Assembly: GCF_009865135.1 (NCBI RefSeq)
Contig: NZ_WWGH01000001.1
Span: 310,001 to 374,000 of the forward strand
Reading direction: 5' to 3'
From: Streptomyces sp. SID8374
GTDB lineage: Bacteria > Actinomycetota > Actinomycetes > Streptomycetales > Streptomycetaceae
DNA length: 64,000 bases
The translations under genes and the position numbers were made by a program. The notes under the pieces were generated by a model. It did not search any database. It was not told where the DNA came from and saw only the letters and a program-made list of their open reading frames with translations. Each line of letters opens with the position of its first letter. The first letter of the stretch is position 1. Positions 17,910 through 25,451 of the stretch are shown one piece after another.

Positions 17910-18520
17910 GAGGCGTCCCCCTCCGTGTCGGGGGCGGGCTCCGGTGCCAGCGGAAGCCCGGCCGTGAAGACCACGACCTGTTCGGCGCGGGGGTCGTCCG
18001 CGTCGCGGGCGGCCAGTTCGGCGGTCTTGGCCGCGACCGCCTCCCACAGCTCGGTCAGCGACTCGGGGGTCAGCCGGGGCAGAGCGTCGCTCAGGCCTGA
18101 CGGCTCCTGCCAGGCGCTGTCGATCCGGCCGCTCTCCAGGTCGGCCTCGTGCCGGACCAGCGACCGCTCCAGGTGTTCGAGCTGGCGGCGGCGGATCGTG
18201 CTGAGCGCGGCCCGGCCGCCGGGGGCGCGGTGCATGGCCTCGTTGCTCCACGAGGTGAGGGTGTGCACGGCCTTCCAGCGGCGTTCCCGGCTGTCGCGGT
18301 GGTCGGCCTCGGCGACGAACGCGTACTTGGCGAGCACCCGCAGGTGGTAGCTGGTGGAGGCCGACGACTCGCCCGTCCGCGCGGCCAGCTCGCTGGCGGT
18401 GGCCGGGCCGTGCTGGCGCAGCAGCCCGAGCAACTCGATCCGCAGGGGGTGGGTGAGGGCTTTGAGCGCGGCTCCGTCGCGGTCGGGATCGAGTACGCGG
18501 CGGGTGGGTTCGCTGGTCAT
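17906..18520 (-). CDS. ArsR-type winged-helix regulator
   Basis: A 204-residue regulator. Residues 18-100 form the winged helix: LKALTHPLRIELLGLLRQHGPATASELAARTGESSASTSYHLRVL, with the recognition helix around SASTSYHL. No metal-binding CxC is present, so it probably senses an organic compound through its C-terminal region of about 100 residues, as in the DUF-type helix-turn-helix/YceI-like groups. It precedes and overlaps the MFS gene, so it is likely its repressor and autoregulated through the A/T-rich site just upstream. Confidence 0.85.
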   Translation of the reverse strand: MTSEPTRRVLDPDRDGAALKALTHPLRIELLGLLRQHGPATASELAARTGESSASTSYHLRVLAKYAFVAEADHRDSRERRWKAVHTLTSWSNEAMHRAPGGRAALSTIRRRQLEHLERSLVRHEADLESGRIDSAWQEPSGLSDALPRLTPESLTELWEAVAAKTAELAARDADDPRAEQVVVFTAGLPLAPEPAPDTEGDAS

Positions 18521-18550
18521 GGCAGCAGCGTAGGGCGGCCCACCCGCTTT

Positions 18551-18580
18551 CCCAAAGTATTTTTGCAGAATATTTTTTGG
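18551..18580. promoter_or_regulatory. A/T-rich operator candidate for the ArsR-MFS operon
   Basis: A 30-bp island of A/T in otherwise GC-rich DNA lies 31-60 bp before the ArsR start. On the minus strand it holds two near-identical direct copies (CAAAAAATATT and CAAAAATACTT) and is bounded by CCAAA and TTTGG. Placement over the promoter suggests autoregulation. Confidence 0.5.
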
Positions 18581-18614
18581 AGAGTTGTGAAGGCGCCCGT
18601 CAGGCCGGCTTCCG

Positions 18615-19172
18615 TCAGCCGGCGGACCGCGCCCGCAGGACCTCGGCGACCTCCCGGCACCAGTCGCGGTTGGCACGCTCGAAGTCCAGCCCGCGGCGGC
18701 AGGTCAGATAGGGGCCGATCCGCTCCCCGTACCGCAGGAACTCCTCCTCCGGCCGCTCGCCGCGCATCCCCTTCAGCAGCGCCTCGAACTGCGCGGCCTT
18801 GGCCTCGGCGAACTCCGCCCGCTCGGTGAGCCGGGCGATCAGCTCACCGGCGTCGAGATGGTCGGCCGCCTGGACCTTGACGAGCAGGTCGTCCCGGATG
18901 AACGAGGGCTTGGCGGCGTCCGCCGCGAACCGCTCCAGCTCGGCGAGACCGTCGTCGGTGACCCGGAACAGGCGCTTGTTGGGCCGGGCGTCCTGCACGA
19001 CCTCACGCCCGGCGACCAGGCCCTCCTTCTCCAGCTTGGCCAGCTCGGCGTACAACTGCTGGGGCATCGCGTGCCAGAAGTTGGCGACGCCCATGTCGAA
19101 GGCCTTGGCCAGCTGGTATCCACTCAGTTCCTCGTCCAGCAGCGCCGCCAGCACGGCGTGGCGCAGGGCCAT
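18615..19172 (-). CDS. PadR-family transcriptional regulator
   Basis: A 185-residue PadR regulator. Residues 1-85 form the PadR winged helix: MALRHAVLAALLDEELSGYQLAKAF, followed by the AMPQQLYAELAKLEKEGLV recognition helix and the RLFRVTDDGLAELERF wing. The C-terminal helical domain (Vir_C-like) mediates dimers. The ATG at 19172 follows GGAGG; upstream frame to 19235 runs through the operator and is not used. The gene faces away from the SnoaL-like gene across a perfect palindrome, which makes mutual and self repression likely. Confidence 0.9.
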   Translation of the reverse strand: MALRHAVLAALLDEELSGYQLAKAFDMGVANFWHAMPQQLYAELAKLEKEGLVAGREVVQDARPNKRLFRVTDDGLAELERFAADAAKPSFIRDDLLVKVQAADHLDAGELIARLTERAEFAEAKAAQFEALLKGMRGERPEEEFLRYGERIGPYLTCRRGLDFERANRDWCREVAEVLRARSAG

Positions 19173-19232
19173 CGGACCGCCTCCCTCCCGTGTCCACCCA
19201 CCCCTGTCCAGGAGCACGCGGTCCATGATAGT

Positions 19233-19274
19233 CATGAAAGTGACTACTCATATTTATGAGTAGTCACTTTCATG
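19233..19274. promoter_or_regulatory. Perfect 42-bp palindrome, probable PadR operator
   Basis: Two 20-bp arms (left arm begins CATGAAAGTGACTACTC) are exact inverse complements around a TT centre. It lies in the divergent promoter between the PadR gene (61 bp from its start) and the SnoaL-like gene (25 bp from its start). Its A/T content stands out from the surroundings. Length and perfection suggest two dimers of the PadR protein. Confidence 0.75.
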
Positions 19275-19298
19275 AGCACCAGCCTTCGAGGAGACGCC

Positions 19299-19724
19299 AT
19301 GACCACCGCAGTGGACCGCTTCCGCACGGCCGTCGACACCCGCGACCTCAGCGCCCTGGACGATCTGTTCACCGAGGACATCCGGCTCTACAGCCCGGTG
19401 AAGTTCACCCCGTTCGAGGGCCGGCCCATGGTGCTGGGACTCTTCGGGGTGCTGCTGCGCACCTTCGAGGACTTCCGCTACGTCGGTGAGTTCGCGGGCA
19501 CGGCGCAGACCAGCGTGGACGGCGCCGAGGCCCCGGCCGCGGTCCTGCTCTTCCGGGCGACCGCGAACGGCAAGGAGATCCACGGCATCGACCTGGTCCA
19601 CCTCGCCGAGGACGGGCGGATCAAGGAGTTCACCGTGATGGTCCGCCCCCAGTCCGCCGTGCACGCGCTCGGCGAGGCGGTCCTCGCCGGGCTCGTGGCC
19701 GACGGACTGGTCCCGACGGAATAG
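19299..19724 (+). CDS. SnoaL/NTF2-like fold protein
   Basis: A 141-residue single-domain protein of the cone-shaped alpha+beta (NTF2/SnoaL) fold: N-terminal helix VDRFRTAVDTRDLSALDDLFTEDIRLYSPV, then the sheet ending GRIKEFTVMVRPQSAV. Members are polyketide cyclases, isomerases or ligand binders; no catalytic pair can be assigned with certainty. The ATG at 19299 has GAGGAGA upstream; an in-frame ATG at 19272 lies inside the palindrome and is less likely. It is controlled from the shared operator, so it may handle the ligand sensed by the PadR protein. Confidence 0.82.
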   Translation: MTTAVDRFRTAVDTRDLSALDDLFTEDIRLYSPVKFTPFEGRPMVLGLFGVLLRTFEDFRYVGEFAGTAQTSVDGAEAPAAVLLFRATANGKEIHGIDLVHLAEDGRIKEFTVMVRPQSAVHALGEAVLAGLVADGLVPTE

Positions 19725-19745
19725 CCCCACCGCCTAGGACAGGCC

Positions 19746-20600
19746 CTAGCCCCCCAGCGCGTCCGCGACCAGGCCGAGGAAGCGGGCGTGGTCGCGGGGG
19801 CCGTACAGGGGCTCCGGGTTCCACGGCACGACCGGCTCCCCGCCGTCCCAGCCCAGCTCGTCGAGGGGGGCGGCGTGGGCGCGGATGTCGGTGAGGATCA
19901 CATCGGGGCGCAGCGCGAAGGTCGCGGCCCGGTCGAGGGTGGACCAGTTGGCCCCGGGGCCGGGGGCCGGCTCCACCAGGTTGACGCCGAGTTCGGTCAG
20001 GACGCGCAGCTCGGGCCACATCTTGGGGCGGGCGACATGGGCCTGGTCGGGTCCGGCCGGGGAGAGGGCGAGCACGCGGGGCGTGTCGGCCGAACCGGCG
20101 GCGGCCACAGCCCGCAGCCGCTCCCGGGCGGCGTCGAGATCGGCGTCGGCGTCCGCGCGGGCCTCGGCGCCGAGCGAGCGGGCCAGCTCGGCGAACCGGT
20201 CGCCGATCTCCTGGAACGTCCGGGCCTGGCTCACATCGATGACGACGACCGGGACCCGCTCCTCCAGCGGCTTGGCGGTCTCCGGCGCCAGCCCGTACAC
20301 ATGGCCGTTGCCGTAGCTCACCGCGACGACCAGATCCGGCCGTCCGCTCAGCAGCCGCTCCACGTCCAGCCCGCTCCCGGCGCCGACGTACGCGACCTCG
20401 TCCAGCGGAAGCGTGCCGGTCTTCTCACGGTCGGGCTCGGGGCCGTCGTGGTCGGAGCCGAAGATTCCCTGCGGCCGTATGCCGAGGCCCCACAGTGTCG
20501 CCCCGGCCTGGACATAGGCGAGCACCCGCTCGGGCCGCCGGACCGCCGTCGACAGCTGACCCCGGTCGTCGGAGAACCGCCATTCGCTCTGTTCCGTCAC
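19746..20600 (-). CDS. Siderophore-type periplasmic-binding-fold protein without signal peptide
   Basis: A 284-residue class III binding protein (FhuD/TroA-like): RPERVLAYVQAGATLWGLGIRPQGIFG, GSGLDVERLLSGRPDLVVAVSY, and a long backbone helix around residues 145-180. Uncommonly there is neither a lipobox nor a hydrophobic leader: the mature fold starts about 15 residues after the GTG at 20600, and the upstream frame to 20669 is polar. No permease or ATPase lies beside it. It may bind a ligand inside the cell, or export may depend on a partner. It ends 21 bp from the convergent SnoaL-like gene. Confidence 0.75.
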   Translation of the reverse strand: MTEQSEWRFSDDRGQLSTAVRRPERVLAYVQAGATLWGLGIRPQGIFGSDHDGPEPDREKTGTLPLDEVAYVGAGSGLDVERLLSGRPDLVVAVSYGNGHVYGLAPETAKPLEERVPVVVIDVSQARTFQEIGDRFAELARSLGAEARADADADLDAARERLRAVAAAGSADTPRVLALSPAGPDQAHVARPKMWPELRVLTELGVNLVEPAPGPGANWSTLDRAATFALRPDVILTDIRAHAAPLDELGWDGGEPVVPWNPEPLYGPRDHARFLGLVADALGG

Positions 20601-20828
20601 GTCACACACGCCCCTCTGCCACCGACTGCCGTACCGCTTGTGCGAGTTCGTACACGTGTACCTGCCCACCTGCTCACCGCCACACCCCTCGACCCGGCAC
20701 CAACCTTCGTACCACCCGGTATCCGGCGCGACGAGCGGTCGAGGTCACTCAGTGTTAGAAAGAGGACACGTTCAGTGATCTGGGGCGGCCTTCCTCCGCC
20801 CGCCCTCTCCGGATGGAGACAACTCCCC

Positions 20829-21674
20829 ATGCGCGCACCCCTCTTGAAAGTGACTCTGGCCGTCGGCCTCGCCGCCTCCCTCTGCGCCGCCCCGTTCCTC
20901 ACCGATACGTCGGCGAGCGCCCCGGCCGCTCCGGCGGCGGCTTCGGGAGCGGTGCGCTGCCCTGTCGTGGATGTGCTGGTGGTCCACACGCCCAAGGCCG
21001 CCCGGCGGCTGGGCGGCGAGCACCGGGTCCCGGCGTCGGCCCAGCGGATCGCGACCCGGATGAACCGCTCGCTGGCGGCGGACGGGCTCTGCGGGATCAT
21101 CCGGGTCGTCCACCCGTACACGGCGAAGGGCTACGACGGTTCGGAGGAGTTCCGGGCCGCGTACGCCCTGCTGAAGGACCACACGTCGGGGCTCGGGCGC
21201 CAGGTGCACGAGCAGCGCGAGCGGTACGGCGCCGATCTGGTGACGCTCGTCGTGGAGCGGGCCGAGCGGGGCGGCGGCACCGCGGACTACACGCCCGCCC
21301 TCGACAGCTCCACCCATGAGTACGCGTACGCCGTCGTCGAGGTCGACGGGATCGAACTGGACTCGGCGAGCCACGAGATCGGGCACAACCTGGGCCTGGC
21401 CCACGACCGTACGACGCTGGCGTCGGACACCGGCGGGTCGATGAACGTGAGCCGCACCCGCCCGTACAACACCGGCTGGATCACCGAGGACAGGCGGCAC
21501 TACACCCTCATGGCGTACCGGGCCTCGTGCGGCACCCACTGCAAGCGCATCAGCCGGTTCTCCAGTGCGGAAGGGAAGTGGCAGGGGCACCGGCTCGGCG
21601 ACGCGTCGAACGACAGTGTGCGGGTGCTGCGCGAGACGATGCCGATCGTGGCCGGTTACCGTTCGAAGGCCTGA
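20829..21674 (+). CDS. Secreted reprolysin-like zinc metalloprotease
   Basis: A 281-residue exported protease. Residues 1-35 are a Sec signal peptide with an Ala/Pro-rich tail. The metzincin zinc site is complete: HEIGHNLGLAHD with H182, E183, H186 and H192. The methionine turn is probably TLMAYRAS downstream. Cysteine pairs (C44/C88 and CGTHC) suggest disulfides. Absence of a recognisable pro-domain is notable. The ATG at 20829 is followed by a typical basic start (MRAPLLK). Probably a scavenging protease; it has its own promoter in the 228-bp gap shared with the divergent binding protein. Confidence 0.87.
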   Translation: MRAPLLKVTLAVGLAASLCAAPFLTDTSASAPAAPAAASGAVRCPVVDVLVVHTPKAARRLGGEHRVPASAQRIATRMNRSLAADGLCGIIRVVHPYTAKGYDGSEEFRAAYALLKDHTSGLGRQVHEQRERYGADLVTLVVERAERGGGTADYTPALDSSTHEYAYAVVEVDGIELDSASHEIGHNLGLAHDRTTLASDTGGSMNVSRTRPYNTGWITEDRRHYTLMAYRASCGTHCKRISRFSSAEGKWQGHRLGDASNDSVRVLRETMPIVAGYRSKA

Positions 21675-21738
21675 CCGGCCGGGTCCCGTGGCCCGCGACC
21701 GGGCCGTACCGTCACACCGCCACGACAAGGACCCCGCC

Positions 21739-22749
21739 ATGGACCGCATGCGCGCCGTGCGCCTGCACCTTCCCACCCGCACGCTCTCCGTCGAGGAGGT
21801 GGCGAAGCCGGTGCCCGGTCCGGGCGAGGTGCTGGTGAAGGTGGGCGCGGCCGGGGTCTGTCTCTCCGATGTGCATCTCGTGGACGGCACGCTGACGCCG
21901 ATGTATCCGGAGGGCGACTCCGTCACCCTGGGCCATGAGGTGGCCGGGACCGTCGACGCGCTCGGGCCCGGTGTCGGCGGCTGGACGCCCGGGCAGCGGG
22001 TGGTCCTCCAGGCGGGCGAGCGGCGCGGAGGCCGGACGCACACGCGGGGGGTCGACTACGACGGCGGCTGGGCGGAGTACGCCGTCGCCTCGGCCACCAC
22101 CCTCGTCGCCCTGCCCCTCACGCTCCCCCTGGACCAGGCGGCGATCATCCCGGACGCGGTCTCCACCCCCTGGGCGGCGGTGACCGTCACCGGTGACGTA
22201 CGCCCGGCGCAGGCCGTCGCGGTCTGGGGCGCGGGCGGGCTCGGGGCGCACGCCGTGCAGCTGCTGCGGGCGGTGGGCGCGTACCCGGTGATCGCGGTGG
22301 ACCCGGCCCCCGCCGCCCGCGACCGGGCCCTGCACTTCGGGGCCGATCTGGCGCTGGACTCCGGCGACCCGCTGCTGCGGGAGCAGGTCCTCGGGGCTAC
22401 GGGCGGCGCGGGCCTGGAGGCGGCCTTCGACTTCGCGGGCGTACCCGCCGTCCGGGAGCAGGCGTTGAGCGTGCTGGCACCGAAGGGGCGCCTGGTGCTG
22501 GTGGGGCTGAGCGACCAGCCGCTGACGGTCGCCCACTCCACCCGGTTCAGCTACCTCCAGCACCGGATCCTGGGGCATTACGGCTCCGAGGAGCACCATG
22601 TGGCGCAGCTCGTCCGGCTCGCCGAGGGCGGGCGGCTGGACTTCTCCCGGTCGATCACCGACGTACTGCCGCTGGAGGAGGCGGCGGTGGCGGTGCGGCG
22701 GATGGAGACCAAGGAGGGCGACCCGGTCCGCCTCATCCTGCGGCCGTAG
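21739..22749 (+). CDS. Zinc-type alcohol dehydrogenase-like oxidoreductase
   Basis: A 336-residue medium-chain dehydrogenase/reductase. The catalytic zinc ligands are C41 in GVCLSDVH and H66/E67 in GHEVAG, and the NAD(P) site is AVWGAGGLGAHAVQ. The structural-zinc lobe is degenerate: the stretch after QRVVLQ (about residues 90-110) has none of the four cysteines usual in this family. It starts 65 bp after the protease gene and overlaps the convergent membrane-protein gene by 17 bp. The substrate is unknown. Confidence 0.87.
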   Translation: MDRMRAVRLHLPTRTLSVEEVAKPVPGPGEVLVKVGAAGVCLSDVHLVDGTLTPMYPEGDSVTLGHEVAGTVDALGPGVGGWTPGQRVVLQAGERRGGRTHTRGVDYDGGWAEYAVASATTLVALPLTLPLDQAAIIPDAVSTPWAAVTVTGDVRPAQAVAVWGAGGLGAHAVQLLRAVGAYPVIAVDPAPAARDRALHFGADLALDSGDPLLREQVLGATGGAGLEAAFDFAGVPAVREQALSVLAPKGRLVLVGLSDQPLTVAHSTRFSYLQHRILGHYGSEEHHVAQLVRLAEGGRLDFSRSITDVLPLEEAAVAVRRMETKEGDPVRLILRP

Positions 22750-23677
22750 CGGGGTCCTCCTTCGGCTTCGGCTCCGGGTCCGGTGCCTTCACCGGTTCCG
22801 GGCGGTCCAGCTCCACGTTGAACTGGGCACCGGCGAGCAGGGAGAGGTTGGCGAACCAGACCCAGATCAGGAAGACCACCAGTCCGGCGAGGGAGCCGTA
22901 GAGCCTGCTGTAGCTGCCGACCTGGGTGGCGTAGAGGGCGAAGAGAGCGGATGCGGTGAGCCAGAGGAAGGCGGCCAGCACCCCGCCGGGCAGGCCCCTG
23001 CGGACACCGCGTGCGGAGCGGGGGCCGGTGCTGAAGAGGACCATGATCAGGCAGGCGACGAGGCAGAGCAGCACCGGCCACTTCAGGACCACCCACAGGG
23101 TCTCGCCCTCGTGCGGCAGGCCGACGCGGCGGCCGAGCCAGCGGGCCAGGGGGCCGGTCAGGACGAGGGCGAAGGCGCTGGTCATCAGGAGGACGAGCAG
23201 GCCGATCGCGGAGACGACGATGATGTGCGCCTGGCGCAGGGGCGGGCGGTTGTCCCGGACGCCGTGCATGGCGTGCATCGCGCGGCGGAAGACCGCGAGA
23301 TAGCTGCACGCGGACCACACGGCGCTGACGGACCCGGTCCCCACGAGCAGCCAGACGGCGGAGCGCTTCTCGGTGGCCGCCTCCAGCGGGCGGCGCAGCG
23401 CCTCCCCCGACTCGGCGGGGGCGAAGGCGGTGATGTCGGCGATGAGGGCGGTGGTCGCGTCGGGGTTGGCGAGGCCGATCACGGAGACGGTGACGAGGAG
23501 GGCCGGGAGCAGCGCGAGGATGGCGTAGTAGGTGAGCGCGGCGGCCCAGTCGGTGATGTCGTCGTTCCACAGCGACACGGGGGTGCGGCGCAGGGCGGTC
23601 AGCCAGTTGCGCGGCGTGCGGGTGCGCCCGGCGGCGGGGGCGGTGCGTTCCGCGGCTGCGGCGGTCTGGGTGGGCAA
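22733..23677 (-). CDS. YihY/BrkB-family membrane protein
   Basis: A 314-residue inner-membrane protein with six hydrophobic segments. It carries the family pattern WNDDITDWAAALTYYAILALLPALLV at residues about 38-63 and GSYSRLYGSLAGLVVFLIWVWFANLSLLAGAQFNVEL near the end. Despite the old ribonuclease BN name, the function is unknown; exporter-like roles have been proposed. The TTG at 23677 is preferred because GGAGAA precedes it by 6 nt; an ATG at 23782 would add a charged Arg/Pro segment. The C-terminal tail is Pro/Lys/Glu-rich. Confidence 0.82.
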   Translation of the reverse strand: MPTQTAAAAERTAPAAGRTRTPRNWLTALRRTPVSLWNDDITDWAAALTYYAILALLPALLVTVSVIGLANPDATTALIADITAFAPAESGEALRRPLEAATEKRSAVWLLVGTGSVSAVWSACSYLAVFRRAMHAMHGVRDNRPPLRQAHIIVVSAIGLLVLLMTSAFALVLTGPLARWLGRRVGLPHEGETLWVVLKWPVLLCLVACLIMVLFSTGPRSARGVRRGLPGGVLAAFLWLTASALFALYATQVGSYSRLYGSLAGLVVFLIWVWFANLSLLAGAQFNVELDRPEPVKAPDPEPKPKEDPATAAG

Positions 23678-23834
23678 GCTGGTTCTCCGGGGACGTGGTC
23701 GTACGCGGCGGGCGGGGTGCTCGTCCGACGGACGCCCCGGCTTCCCTCGATCCTCTCCTGCCACGTCTCCGGCCGGACACACCTGTCCGGGTCTTACGGC
23801 TTCCGGGAGTTCCGCGAGTCCTCGCCGACGGCCG

Positions 23835-24152
23835 TCAGTCGTTGACGGCCGTGAGGAGGACCACCGCGTCCTGGAGGGCCATCAGCCCGTGCCGCTCCTG
23901 TGGGATCGGGTGCAGGGTTCCGGCCGGGAGGTCGGCGTCGCCGGAGCCGGCGGTGAGGCGGACCGTGCCGCGCAGGACCAGGAGCGAGGCGGCGGGCGGG
24001 GCGTTGTGTTCGTCGAGGGCCGAGCCGGAGGTGAGCGCGATCACCGTCTGGCGCAGGGGCGGTTCCTGGATGAGGAGGTGCGCGCTGCGGCCGTGCGCGG
24101 AGGTGCGGGCGGCGGTCAGGTGCTCCTCGGCGAGTGCGTTCAGGTCGTCCAT
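23835..24152 (-). CDS. Small cupin-domain protein
   Basis: A 105-residue single cupin. The barrel is seen from QTVIALTSGSALDEHNAPPAASLLVLRG to LPAGTLHPIPQERHGLMAL. The motif histidines are partly kept (H in DEHNAP and H in PQERHGL), so metal binding is possible but not assured. The ATG at 24152 starts MDDLNALAEEHL. It is isolated, with short gaps on both sides, and its ligand is unknown. Similar proteins in this group are often annotated as LuxR-type or germin-like cupins. Confidence 0.75.
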   Translation of the reverse strand: MDDLNALAEEHLTAARTSAHGRSAHLLIQEPPLRQTVIALTSGSALDEHNAPPAASLLVLRGTVRLTAGSGDADLPAGTLHPIPQERHGLMALQDAVVLLTAVND

Positions 24153-24323
24153 GGTGCCCACTCTGCCGCAGCGCCTGCCGCACCGCGATCGTGCCGGACG
24201 CGGGACGACAGGACGGATCGCGGAGCCTGGAGCGGGCCCGCCGGATGAACGCAGAATTTCCCTCATGTTACGCAAGTAGCGGACGACTGTACGCACAAGT
24301 CGGCGATCCGGCTGTGCCGCGCC

Positions 24324-25331
24324 TCAGCGGGGTGCCTTCGCGGTCGAACCGCGGACCACCAGCTCCGGCTCGAACAGCAGCTCGCCGGGCGGCACCGCAC
24401 CGCCCTGGATGCCCGCGCAGAGCAGTTCGACGGCGGCCCGGCCCATCGCCTCGATGGGCTGGCGGATCGTGGTGAGCGGGGGTTCGGTGCAGCTCATGAA
24501 GGCCGAGTCGTCGAAGCCGACGACCGAGACGTCGGAGGGCACTCCGAGGCCGCGCCTGCGGGCCGCCCGGACGGCGCCCAGTGCCAGGGGGTCGCTGGCG
24601 CAGATGATGCCGGTGACCCCGCGCTCCAGCAGCCGGGAGGCGGCGGCCTGGCCGCCCTCCAGGGAGAACATCGACCTCTCGATGTCCTCCTCGGGCAGCT
24701 GCCCTCCGGTGGCCGCCGCGACGGATCGGGCCGCCGCCAGCTTGCGGCGGGAGGGCACATGGTCGGAGGGGCCGATCACCACGCCGATGCGCTCGTGCCC
24801 GAGGGAGGCCAGGTGGCGCCAGGCGCGTTCGATGGCGACCGCGTCGTCGCAGGAGACGCAGGGGAAGTCGAGTCCTTCTATGGGGGCGTTGATGAGCACG
24901 ACGGGGATGCGCCGCTCGGCGAGCCGGTGGTAGTGCTCATGGGCCTCGTCGGCCTGGGCGAAGAGCCCGCCGGCGAAGACCACCCCGGAGACCTGCTGCT
25001 GGAGCAGGAGGTCCACGTAGTCGGCCTCCGAGACGCCGCCCTTGGTCTGGGTGCAGAGGACCGGGGTCAGCCCCTGCTGGGCGAGTGCGCCGCCGATCAC
25101 CTCGGCGAAGGCCGGGAAGATCGGGTTCTGAAGCTCGGGCAGGACGAGGCCGACCAGCCGGGCCCGCTCGCCGCGCAGCTGGGTGGGGCGCTCGTAGCCG
25201 AGGACGTCCAGCGCCGTGAGCACGGACTGCCGGGTGGTGCGGGAGACCCCGGGCTTTCCGTTGAGCACCCGGCTCACCGTGGCCTCGCTGACCCCAACCT
25301 TCTTGGCAACCTGAGCAAGTCGTCGCGTCAT
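24324..25331 (-). CDS. LacI-family regulator (next to GH87 glucanase)
   Basis: A 335-residue LacI/GalR repressor. The DNA-binding part is residues 1-55 (RLAQVAKKVGVSEATVSRVLNGKPGVS, then the hinge region ending LGYERPT). The rest is a periplasmic-binding-like sugar domain with GVVFAGG, PVVLINAP and a typical ICASDPLALGAVRAARRRGL segment. It lies downstream of the GH87 gene on the same strand with its own promoter region, so it probably controls the glucanase and itself in response to released oligosaccharides. Confidence 0.88.
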   Translation of the reverse strand: MTRRLAQVAKKVGVSEATVSRVLNGKPGVSRTTRQSVLTALDVLGYERPTQLRGERARLVGLVLPELQNPIFPAFAEVIGGALAQQGLTPVLCTQTKGGVSEADYVDLLLQQQVSGVVFAGGLFAQADEAHEHYHRLAERRIPVVLINAPIEGLDFPCVSCDDAVAIERAWRHLASLGHERIGVVIGPSDHVPSRRKLAAARSVAAATGGQLPEEDIERSMFSLEGGQAAASRLLERGVTGIICASDPLALGAVRAARRRGLGVPSDVSVVGFDDSAFMSCTEPPLTTIRQPIEAMGRAAVELLCAGIQGGAVPPGELLFEPELVVRGSTAKAPR

Positions 25332-25353
25332 GACCGCAAGGCTAACGTAAGCA

Positions 25354-25381
25354 ATGCAAGTCTCCGACTTCTCGATGCAAG
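25354..25381. promoter_or_regulatory. Direct repeats before LacI gene, operator candidate
   Basis: Two copies of ATGCAAG lie 21 bp apart (25354 and 25375), about two helical turns, within 50 bp of the regulator start. This fits autoregulation by the LacI protein, but no long palindrome is seen. Confidence 0.35.
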
Positions 25382-25391
25382 GAATATACGA

Positions 25392-25430
25392 GGAAGGGGC
25401 GCCTCCCGGCCAACGGGAGACGCCCCTTCC
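25392..25430 (-). terminator. Terminator after GH87 gene
   Basis: GGAAGGGGCG pairs exactly with CGCCCCTTCC; the stem continues (one mismatch) through CTCCCG/CGGGAG to a 5-nt loop GCCAA. The 17-position stem sits 22 bp after the glucanase stop. Confidence 0.75.
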
Positions 25431-25451
25431 TCCGTTCTGCCCGCCTCCTCG

